Part shown: positions 1-5,316 of the stretch, one piece after another | How positions within the stretch are numbered: position 1 is the stretch's first letter | Layout: each line of letters starts with the position of its first letter | Origin: Collinsella sp. | Lineage (GTDB): Bacteria > Actinomycetota > Coriobacteriia > Coriobacteriales > Coriobacteriaceae | Reading direction: 5' to 3' | Assembly: GCA_019414345.1 (NCBI GenBank) | Contig: DXMF01000005.1 | Span: 1-12,078 of the forward strand | DNA length: 12,078 bases | The notes under the pieces: model-generated | The model's database searches: none | What the model was told of the DNA's origin: nothing | What the model saw: the letters and a program-made list of their open reading frames with translations, nothing else | Position numbers and translations under genes: made by a program

Positions 1-7
1 AAGGGCG

Positions 8-32
8 GAGGCGGGGCATGCCCCGCCTCTTA
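8..32 (+). terminator. Perfect GC-rich palindrome, probable intrinsic terminator of a gene left of the window
   Basis: Positions 8-29 form a perfect 22-bp palindrome (GAGGCGGGG, CATG, CCCCGCCTC), which folds as a 9-bp GC stem with a CATG loop. It is followed on the plus strand by a short, weak T-containing stretch (TCTTA). On the minus strand the following bases have no T tract, so a plus-strand terminator for an upstream gene is the better reading. A bidirectional terminator or a dispersed palindrome is possible. Confidence 0.5.
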
Positions 33-229
33 CACCACATCTCTGTGCGCTACCGAATCCGCAACTAAAGTTCATCAAAAAGGGGCAGCCGGCAGAAACC
101 TCCCCAGCCAAAGCTGCTCCCTCAATACGACAGCTCAAAAACCCACCGTTCGCAGAAGATAAGCCGCGCCCCAATACCGTTGCCCGAAGTTTCGGGCGTA
201 TGCGGCGTCCGCTATGCCATCATGCGCGT

Positions 230-1438
230 ATGGGAATCATTCTGTCACATACCACGGCACGCGCTGTATACCAAACAGCCAACTCGCTCGCAAGCTACGC
301 GACCGGTCCCATACCTATGGAAAAGATCAGGGTGTCTGCGCCGACCACGTCCGACCTGGAAGCGGCACGAGCATGGCTCAACAGAAAGAATGTCGATTCT
401 GAACGTATCCATGTGCTGACGTTTTCCAATAATGCCAAAAGGCACCGCAAGGGCTGCATCTGCCACTGCACGCGCTATACGTTTGATGCAGAAAGCTACC
501 TAGAACTCGAGCCGAACGTCTACATCGTCGATATCAAGCTGTGCGCGTTAGAAGCAACAGCCGACCTCAACCTTTCGGAGCTCGTTGAGTATTACTTTGA
601 AATCTGCGGCTCCTACGCGCTTGGAACGTCCGACGAAACTCAATATCGCGAGCGCCCAGCCCTAACCAGCGTTGAAGAGCTCAGAGCCTTCTTTTCAGAG
701 GCACCGGGGTATCGTGGATCTAATAAAGCACTTAAGGCACTTTCTTATGTACACGAAGGCTGTCGCTCCCCACTCGAAACGGCGTTTGTCATGATGCTGA
801 CAATGCCCAAGTCAATGGGTGGCTTAGCCATACGCGCTATCAAAACGGATTATCCGATCCCAGTCCCCAAAAGATACGCCGCCCTAACGCGACGGACGGT
901 TTTCTACCTCGACGCGCTGCTCGAAAATTCGATGACCGATATCGAATACAACGGCTTTTACCACGACGAACCCGAGCAGCAATCAATTGACGAGGAGCGC
1001 CGAAACACGCTGCGAAACATGGGATATGCCGTTATCACGGTTAATCGTCATTCGTTTTTCAAGCAGTCCGCTTTTAAACGGGTCATGGAAGCGATTCGCA
1101 TTCGCGAGAAGATATGGCCCGGTCGACTCCCGGATAACTTCGCCATCCTGCAAGAAACTCTTAGTCAATTTGTCTTGCGGCGCTACTTCGAATACGGTCG
1201 CCGCGTCCTGGAGACACTCAAAGAAGAAGAGGCCGCCAAGCGCGAAATTGCAAGCCAATATCCGCAAGCTGATGACCCGAGCATCAACGATGTGCCCGAA
1301 CCCGACGACATGCAACACGTCGGGGCCCTTGCTGAGGAAATCAATGGGGCTTGGGAATGCGACATGTTCGCAAAAATCGATGAAAACCGCACGGAAGACG
1401 ACACGATTATTGATCTAATTGAGAATTCGCTCTTCTAA
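230..1438 (+). CDS. Solitary protein with DUF559/Vsr-like PD-(D/E)XK nuclease-type C-terminal half
   Basis: Product of about 402 residues with no firm function. Counting from the ATG at 230, residues 225-285 carry a pattern typical of DUF559/Vsr-type PD-(D/E)XK folds: D228 in YLDALLE, E239 in IEYNGFYH, then H245, D254 in IDEERR, and a strand NMGYAVITV. The first half begins GIILSHTT and later has a CxCxC cluster (C76, C78, C80), VYIVDIKL, ELVEYYFEICGSYAL and SPLETAFVMMLTMP. This layout recalls a family frequent in gut Coriobacteriia, sometimes labelled AbiEi-like or DUF559 proteins; that is recall, not a search. A catalytic lysine is not obvious, so activity is uncertain. The start is unclear: no Shine-Dalgarno precedes 200, 230 or 317. 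I prefer 230 because GIILSHTT looks like the true N-terminus. The gene is alone and visibly AT-richer than the genes downstream, which suggests horizontal acquisition. Confidence 0.75.
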   Translation: MGIILSHTTARAVYQTANSLASYATGPIPMEKIRVSAPTTSDLEAARAWLNRKNVDSERIHVLTFSNNAKRHRKGCICHCTRYTFDAESYLELEPNVYIVDIKLCALEATADLNLSELVEYYFEICGSYALGTSDETQYRERPALTSVEELRAFFSEAPGYRGSNKALKALSYVHEGCRSPLETAFVMMLTMPKSMGGLAIRAIKTDYPIPVPKRYAALTRRTVFYLDALLENSMTDIEYNGFYHDEPEQQSIDEERRNTLRNMGYAVITVNRHSFFKQSAFKRVMEAIRIREKIWPGRLPDNFAILQETLSQFVLRRYFEYGRRVLETLKEEEAAKREIASQYPQADDPSINDVPEPDDMQHVGALAEEINGAWECDMFAKIDENRTEDDTIIDLIENSLF

Positions 1439-1753
1439 AGGCGATCTCTGCGGATGTCCACCTACATTTTTCGACTTATTCGGCCACCGATGTGCCAGAT
1501 TGGCTGCAGCAATGCTCAATATAACTTTAGATAAAACTGATTCTGCAGAAACTCCCGTAGAGGAAGAACTGATTCTCGCGGTATTTGACACGATAAAGTA
1601 CAAATATGAACAGTTCTAATGCTTCTCAAGGTGGCTTTCTTAGCATGCTAGCCGAACATCTCGAAATATGTTGGCGAGCATTGCGTCGATGTCTCCCAAC
1701 CCACAGAAAATCGCAGAAGCGGCAAGCAGTCATCGAAATTAACGCAAATTGTA
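1439..1753. other. Gene-free, AT-richer intergenic stretch
   Basis: I see no credible gene here. A plus-strand reading frame ends at 1619, but it starts inside the preceding gene, has no ribosome binding site and matches nothing I recognise. Its last 35 codons (from 1513) are the only part with protein-like composition and could be a degraded gene end. The stretch is AT-richer than the metal locus that follows. No tRNA or strong hairpin was found. Confidence 0.5.
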
Positions 1754-1781
1754 TTGACATATGAACATACACTCATATAAT
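1754..1781 (+). promoter_or_regulatory. Consensus sigma-70-type promoter of the arsR-HMA-ATPase locus
   Basis: A perfect -35 box TTGACA (1754-1759) and a perfect -10 box TATAAT (1776-1781) are separated by 16 bp, 46 bp before the ArsR-family start codon. A metal-repressor operator (1759-1780) fills the spacer and most of the -10 box, so bound repressor should block RNA polymerase directly. A consensus promoter held off by a repressor fits an inducible metal-resistance operon. Confidence 0.85.
1759..1780 (-). promoter_or_regulatory. ArsR/SmtB-type operator, copy 1 (inside promoter)
   Basis: Imperfect inverted repeat ATATGAAC...CTCATAT of the type bound by SmtB/CadC/CzrA-like repressors. Read on the minus strand it begins TTATATGAGTG and ends TGTTCATAT. 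It matches copy 2 (1792-1813) at 20 of 22 positions in opposite orientation. It overlaps the promoter spacer and -10 box, so occlusion is the obvious mode of repression. Confidence 0.8.
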
Positions 1782-1791
1782 CGAAAGCAAG

Positions 1792-1813
1792 TTATATGAG
1801 CGCATGTTCATAT
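1792..1813 (+). promoter_or_regulatory. ArsR/SmtB-type operator, copy 2 (arsR leader)
   Basis: Inverted repeat starting TTATATGAGCGC and ending TGTTCATAT, located between the -10 box and the ribosome binding site of the repressor gene. It is inverted relative to copy 1, with 11 bp between the two. Paired operators allow two repressor dimers to bind side by side for tighter autoregulation. Confidence 0.75.
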
Positions 1814-1827
1814 GAAAGGATATTGCA

Positions 1828-2193
1828 ATGAGCATCCGCGTTGATGAAACGAAACCCGACATCGAGGCCACCGAACCCGCGATCCCCACCACCTGCTCGC
1901 CCGAGGACCTTCCCGACGAGGAACTTCTCTACGACCTCGCCGACCTGTTCAAGGTCTTCAGCGACACCACGCGTATCAAGATCCTTTACGCCCTCATGGG
2001 CCGCGAGCTCTGCGTGGCAGACATCGCCGAAGCGACCGAAACCTCGCAGTCGGCAGTATCGCACCAGCTGCGCACACTCAAGCAGTCGCACCTGGTTAAA
2101 TTCCGGCGCGACGGGCGCAATATCCTCTACTCGCTCGCCGACGACCACGTCTACACCATGCTCAACCAGGGCATGAGCCACATCTGCGAATAG
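1828..2193 (+). CDS. ArsR/SmtB-family metal-sensing transcriptional repressor (zinc/cadmium type)
   Basis: A 121-residue winged-helix repressor that should release DNA on binding Zn(II), or Cd/Co/Pb, and so derepress the export genes downstream. Recognition helix region: TSQSAVSHQLRTLK (residues 72-85), followed by the wing FRRDGRNILYSL. The C-terminal alpha-5 metal site is complete, with D105, H107, H118 and E121 in the same spacing as the zinc ligands of SmtB. The alpha-3 motif is ELCVAD (C62, A64); CadC has ELCVCD, so one thiolate of the alpha-3N site is missing. C23 in the N-terminal arm is a possible leftover ligand. Zinc sensing through alpha-5 is therefore more likely than CadC-like Cd/Pb sensing. 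A good ribosome binding site (AAAGGA, 7 nt spacing) fixes the ATG. Flanking operators imply autoregulation. Confidence 0.93.
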   Translation: MSIRVDETKPDIEATEPAIPTTCSPEDLPDEELLYDLADLFKVFSDTTRIKILYALMGRELCVADIAEATETSQSAVSHQLRTLKQSHLVKFRRDGRNILYSLADDHVYTMLNQGMSHICE

Positions 2194-2256
2194 CAGCCAA
2201 CCACGGTACCAGCGCGGCCTGCACCCAAGCCGCAAATACAGGGAAAGGAACCCACC

Positions 2257-2475
2257 ATGAAAAAGCAGTTTAAGCTCGATGAGATCGACTGCGCCAACTG
2301 TGCGCGCGAGCTTCAGGACGAGCTGGCCAAGCTCGATGGCGTCAAGTCCGTTTCGGTCAACTTTATGACCCAGAAGCTGACGCTCGAGGCCGATGAAGCC
2401 GAGTTCGACGAGGTCCTCGACCGCGTTGTGGAGTTCACCGCCGACGCCGAGCCGGACTGCGAGATCATTCTCTAG
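2257..2475 (+). CDS. Free-standing heavy-metal-associated (HMA) domain protein, probable metallochaperone
   Basis: A 72-residue single HMA domain of ferredoxin-like fold. The metal motif is D11-C12-A13-N14-C15, a variant of GMTCxxC in which Asp precedes the first Cys. An acidic residue near CxxC is usual in Zn/Cd-type HMA domains such as that of ZntA, unlike the MTC of copper chaperones. C68 near the C-terminus (PDCEIIL) is an extra possible ligand. Ribosome binding site AAAGGA lies 7 nt before the ATG. It sits 63 nt after the repressor gene and 100 nt before an ATPase that lacks an HMA domain, so it probably acts as a detached N-terminal domain that hands metal to the pump or buffers it in the cytosol. 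The metal preference is inferred from context. Confidence 0.88.
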   Translation: MKKQFKLDEIDCANCARELQDELAKLDGVKSVSVNFMTQKLTLEADEAEFDEVLDRVVEFTADAEPDCEIIL

Positions 2476-2496
2476 CCCAAGTTTACGCCAACCCGC

Positions 2497-2524
2497 AAGG
2501 CCGCGCTTGCCGCGGCCTTTGCTC
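2497..2524 (+). terminator. Terminator-like hairpin between HMA gene and ATPase gene
   Basis: A 9-bp perfect stem AAGGCCGCG / CGCGGCCTT (2497-2505 and 2511-2519) with loop CTTGC, followed by a short mixed tail TTGCTC. The T tract is poor, so partial termination or mRNA-end protection is as likely as full termination. It would lower ATPase transcription relative to the repressor and HMA genes, and it precedes operator copy 3. Confidence 0.55.
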
Positions 2525-2529
2525 GCGAA

Positions 2530-2558
2530 ATTATATGAGCGGGTGTTCATACATTCAA
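2530..2558 (-). promoter_or_regulatory. Candidate minus-strand promoter overlapping operator copy 3
   Basis: On the minus strand TTGAAT (2558-2553) and TATAAT (2535-2530) are spaced 17 bp apart, a near-consensus promoter with the operator in its spacer, the same layout as the main promoter at 1754-1781. It would transcribe antisense to the HMA gene. Part of the -10 match is built into the operator sequence itself, so it may be fortuitous. Confidence 0.35.
2531..2552 (+). promoter_or_regulatory. ArsR/SmtB-type operator, copy 3 (before the ATPase)
   Basis: Inverted repeat starting TTATATGAGCG and ending TGTTCATAC, matching copy 2 at 19 of 22 positions in the same orientation and ending 23 bp before the ATPase start codon. 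Its presence after a terminator-like hairpin suggests the ATPase has its own metal-controlled transcription. A plus-strand promoter is not clear; TTGCCG (2507-2512) with TTATAT (2531-2536) is a weak candidate with an 18-bp spacer. Confidence 0.75.
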
Positions 2559-2575
2559 ATGGGAGGATACGAGTC

Positions 2576-4528
2576 ATGGCCACCGCCGACCCCAAAAAGA
2601 AAAAGAAGAAGCGCAAGAAAAAAGAATCACTCGAGCATAAGCGCAACCGCATCCTGGTAGCACTGGGCATTTTTGCGGTGGTGTATGCCCTCGACGAACT
2701 CGGTGCCCTTACCGCCGCATTCGGTACCCCGGGTGACATCTACGCCAGCTTCGTGCTGTTCCTGGTGCCGTTCCTAATTGCCGGCTACGACGTGCTCCAG
2801 AAGGCGTTCAACAACATCCGCCGCGGCAAGGCCTTCGACGAGAGCTTCCTCATGGCCGTCGCGACCATCGGCGCGTTTGCCATGGTGCTCTTCCCCGATA
2901 CCGACCCGCACATGGCCGAAGGCGCCGCCGTCATGCTGTTCTACCAGGTCGGCGAGCTGTTTCAGGCGTACGCCGTGGGCAAGAGCCGCAAGTCGATCAG
3001 TGCCATGATGGACATCGCGCCCGACTACGCTAACGTCGAGCAGCCCGACGGCACACTCGAGCAGGTCTTCCCCGATGACATCGCGGTCGGCACCGTGATC
3101 GTGGTCAAGCCCGGCGAGCGCGTGCCTATCGACGGCGTCATCGTCGAGGGCGAAACCCAGCTCGACACCGCCGCCCTTACCGGTGAGTCGGTCCCCCGCC
3201 CGGCCAAAACCGGAGACGATATCATCAGCGGCTGCATCAACATGACGGGGCTCATCCACGTGCGCACCACCAAGCCCTTTGGCGAGTCCACCGTCGCACG
3301 CGTCCTGGAGCTCGTGGAAAATGCCAGCGAAAAGAAGGCGCGCACTGAGAACTTTATCACGCGCTTTGCTCGCGTCTACACCCCCGCTGTCACCGGCGCG
3401 GCCGCGGTGCTCGCGCTCGGCGGCGGCCTGGTCACCGGCGCCTGGTCTGATTGGATTCTGCGAGGCCTGACCTTCCTGGTCGTCAGCTGCCCGTGCGCGC
3501 TCGTGATCAGCGTGCCGCTGAGCTTCTTTGGCGGCATCGGCGGCGCGTCCAAGCTGGGCGTTCTCATCAAGGGTTCTAACTACCTCGAGACGCTCGCCGA
3601 CGTGGACACCGTCGTCTTCGACAAAACTGGCACCCTCACCAACGGCACGTTCTCGGTCGTTGCGGTGCACCCCGAGGCCGGCTATACCGAGCAGACGTTG
3701 CTCGAAGTCGCCGCCCTTGCCGAGTCGTTCTCCGATCACCCTATCGCACAGTCGGTGCGTGCCGCCTTCCAGGGCGAGCTTGACCCCACGCGCGTAACGG
3801 ATTCCACTAATGACGCGGGCCACGGCGTGACGGCGACCATCGACGGCAAGCATGTCGTCGTCGGCAACGCCAAGATGCTCGCCGCGGCCGGCGTTGAAGC
3901 ACCGGACTGTGATGTTGTCGGCACGATCCTCCATGTGCTCGTTGACGGCGTGTACGCCGGCCACATCGTGATTGCAGACACCGTTAAGGCCGATGCCGAG
4001 CAGACGGTCCGTGACCTGCACGCCGCCGGCATCAAGCGCACCGTTATGCTCACGGGCGACCGCGAGGACGTTGCAGCGTCTGTGGCCAAGCAGCTCGGCC
4101 TCGACGAGTTCCACGCGCAGCTGCTGCCGAGCGACAAAGTCGAGCGTGTTGAGGCGTTGCTCGCAGCCGAAAGCGGCAAGGGCAAGCTCGCCTTTGTGGG
4201 CGACGGCATCAACGACGCGCCCGTGCTTACGCGCGCCGATGTTGGCATTGCCATGGGCGCTATGGGTTCCGACGCCGCGATTGAGGCCGCCGACGTGGTG
4301 CTCATGGACGACAAGCCGTCCAACATTTCCCGCGCGATCCGCGTGGCACGCAAGACCATGGCGATTGTCTGGCAGAACATCATCTTTGCGCTGGGCGTTA
4401 AGCTGCTGATACTTGTGCTGGCAGCGCTGGGCATCGCTAACATGTGGCTTGCTGTGTTCGGCGACGTGGGCGTGGCGATCATCGCCATCCTGAACGCCAT
4501 GCGCGCGATGGGTGTCAAGAACCTGTAG
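2576..4528 (+). CDS. zntA: P1B-2-type Zn/Cd/Pb-exporting P-type ATPase (ZntA/CadA-like), without N-terminal HMA domain
   Basis: A 650-residue membrane pump that exports Zn(II), Cd(II) or Pb(II) from the cytosol using ATP. Motifs in order: actuator TGES (202-205); transmembrane metal site C305-P306-C307 in SCPCALVIS; phosphorylation site D349 in DKTGT; nucleotide-binding H388-P389 in SDHPIA; hinge GDGINDAP (542-549); then N601, K609 and D630-V-G632 in the last two membrane helices. CPC with the N(x7)K...DxG pattern is the P1B-2 signature and argues against copper transport. The start at 2576 is fixed by GGGAGGA 8 nt upstream; the frame is open further upstream but overlaps the HMA gene. There is no fused HMA domain; residues 7-16 are ten consecutive Lys/Arg residues. 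The separate HMA protein upstream probably supplies that function. Operator copy 3 immediately upstream implies control by the ArsR-family repressor. Confidence 0.95.
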   Translation: MATADPKKKKKKRKKKESLEHKRNRILVALGIFAVVYALDELGALTAAFGTPGDIYASFVLFLVPFLIAGYDVLQKAFNNIRRGKAFDESFLMAVATIGAFAMVLFPDTDPHMAEGAAVMLFYQVGELFQAYAVGKSRKSISAMMDIAPDYANVEQPDGTLEQVFPDDIAVGTVIVVKPGERVPIDGVIVEGETQLDTAALTGESVPRPAKTGDDIISGCINMTGLIHVRTTKPFGESTVARVLELVENASEKKARTENFITRFARVYTPAVTGAAAVLALGGGLVTGAWSDWILRGLTFLVVSCPCALVISVPLSFFGGIGGASKLGVLIKGSNYLETLADVDTVVFDKTGTLTNGTFSVVAVHPEAGYTEQTLLEVAALAESFSDHPIAQSVRAAFQGELDPTRVTDSTNDAGHGVTATIDGKHVVVGNAKMLAAAGVEAPDCDVVGTILHVLVDGVYAGHIVIADTVKADAEQTVRDLHAAGIKRTVMLTGDREDVAASVAKQLGLDEFHAQLLPSDKVERVEALLAAESGKGKLAFVGDGINDAPVLTRADVGIAMGAMGSDAAIEAADVVLMDDKPSNISRAIRVARKTMAIVWQNIIFALGVKLLILVLAALGIANMWLAVFGDVGVAIIAILNAMRAMGVKNL

Positions 4529-4544
4529 CGCCTGTGGTCCCTCC

Positions 4545-4673
4545 GGCCGGGACCGGGCTTGGTTTTGAAAACGTCCTCGACCAATGAATCGCCCCCGTTC
4601 TGCTCCTTCGGAGCTACGAACGGGGGCGATTCTGGCCTGCGGAATGTTTTCAAAACCAAGCCCAGTCCCGGCC
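4545..4673. repeat. 129-nt nested inverted repeat between convergent genes
   Basis: Outer arms 4545-4572 and 4646-4673 pair at 27 of 28 positions (single mismatch 4554/4664). Inside, arms 4586-4600 and 4618-4632 pair perfectly over 15 bp (GAATCGCCCCCGTTC), and innermost GCTCC/GGAGC (4602-4606, 4610-4614) closes on a TTC loop. The two 13-nt stretches between outer and inner arms do not pair. Each outer arm also contains a near self-palindrome (GTTTT-G-AAAAC or GTTTT-C-AAAAC). Its place between the ends of the convergent ATPase and DtxR-family genes fits a bidirectional terminator, but no T tract follows the arms in either direction. A dispersed palindromic element or small MITE is an alternative. 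Confidence 0.85.
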
Positions 4674-4751
4674 TACGGTGACGTTGCTGGTGGTTCTTGG
4701 GCATCGCTTGCTGGCGGGGTTCCTTGTCTGAGTTGGACTTGGTTGGTGGGG

Positions 4752-5129
4752 TTACTGATCCCGGTCGCCGTCCCGCCCCAGCATCGATTTCAGCTTCTCA
4801 AGGCTCTCCTCGCTCAGGCAATGCTCCATGTGGCAGCCCTCTTGCGACGCGACCTCAGCCGAAACACCCGCGTCCTCTAGCAGCCCCACGAAAAAGCAGT
4901 GACGCTCCCACATTTGACGGGCAACCTCAAGACCGCGTTCCGTCAGATGCACATCGCGTTTGCCCATCTCCACGTAGCCGGTGCTCTCCAAGGCCGCCAT
5001 GGCTTTAGAGACGCTTGCTTTGGTTACGCCCAGGTATTCGGCAACGTCAATTGATCGAACGATGCCTTGGCGCTCCGAGAGCACATAAATAGATTCGAGA
5101 TAGTCTTCTCCGGATTCACGTAGGGCCAT
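4752..5129 (-). CDS. DtxR/MntR-family metal-dependent transcriptional repressor
   Basis: A 125-residue repressor with N-terminal winged helix (recognition region VTKASVSKAMAALE, residues 35-48; wing MGKRDVHLT) and metal-binding/dimerisation domain. It should bind DNA when loaded with Mn(II) or Fe(II) and repress metal uptake. Predicted ligands D9, E12, H77, C99, E102 and H103 align with the MntR set, except that position 99 is Cys, as in iron-sensing DtxR/IdeR (CxxEH), rather than the Glu of Bacillus MntR. There is no C-terminal SH3/FeoA-like domain, so the length is MntR-like. Mn versus Fe cannot be settled. The frame is open back to 5282, but GAAAGG 6 nt before the ATG at 5129 and the family N-terminus MALRESGEDYLE fix this start. 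The long leader holds paired 21-bp boxes. No transporter gene adjoins, so targets are probably elsewhere. Confidence 0.92.
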   Translation of the reverse strand: MALRESGEDYLESIYVLSERQGIVRSIDVAEYLGVTKASVSKAMAALESTGYVEMGKRDVHLTERGLEVARQMWERHCFFVGLLEDAGVSAEVASQEGCHMEHCLSEESLEKLKSMLGRDGDRDQ

Positions 5130-5174
5130 GGGCCGCCTTTCGCGATGATTGCTAGTTAGCCTTTGGATACTTTC

Positions 5175-5236
5175 CACGGCTAACTTTACCGCAAAAGTTG
5201 CCCATGTCTTACTACTTTGCCTAAAAGTTAGCCGTG
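5175..5236. promoter_or_regulatory. Paired inverted 21-bp boxes upstream of the DtxR-family gene, candidate autoregulatory operator
   Basis: Two copies of a box reading TTTGC-N3-AAAGTTAGCCGTG lie head to head: 5175-5195 on the minus strand and 5216-5236 on the plus strand, with a 20-bp gap. The 13-bp core is identical in both. A third shorter element AGTTAGCC lies at 5154-5161. The AGTTAGCC core recalls the TTAGGTTAGCCTAACCTAA-type DtxR/IdeR operator half-site. The location, 46-107 bp before the start codon, suits autoregulation. No convincing -35/-10 pair was found, so the exact promoter is unknown. Confidence 0.6.
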
Positions 5237-5256
5237 TTTCACAAAACGTGCGGGAC

Positions 5257-5293
5257 GAAAACAAAATGGGGACGCCCCGCAAGGAGTGTCCCC
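5257..5293 (-). terminator. Intrinsic terminator of the ABC-F/HAD operon
   Basis: On the minus strand GGGGAC (5293-5288) and GTCCCC (5273-5268) form a stem around a 14-nt loop that itself contains GCGGGGC, followed by the T-rich tail ATTTTGTTTTC (5267-5257). It lies just past the end of the HAD gene. Right before it, AGGTGCC occurs twice in tandem (5294-5300 and 5301-5307). Confidence 0.75.
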
Positions 5294-5316
5294 AGGTGCC
5301 AGGTGCCGGCCCGCAG

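Noticed and set aside
1604..1615. Extra half-operator ATATGAACA
   Set aside because: Only half of the inverted repeat is present, and it lies about 140 bp upstream of the promoter.
1419..1619. 66-codon plus-strand frame after the nuclease-like gene
   Set aside because: It begins inside the preceding gene with no ribosome binding site and resembles no known protein; at best its end is a gene remnant.
2393..2575. 61-codon N-terminal extension of the ATPase
   Set aside because: It overlaps the HMA gene and the hairpin/operator spacer, and a strong ribosome binding site precedes the ATG at 2576.
2774..4114. 446-codon open frame on the minus strand opposite the P-type ATPase
   Set aside because: It mirrors the strongly supported ATPase gene, has no recognisable domain, and long antisense frames are expected in GC-rich DNA.
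5130..5282. 51-codon N-terminal extension of the DtxR-family protein
   Set aside because: It runs through the paired operator boxes, and the family N-terminus and ribosome binding site point to 5129.
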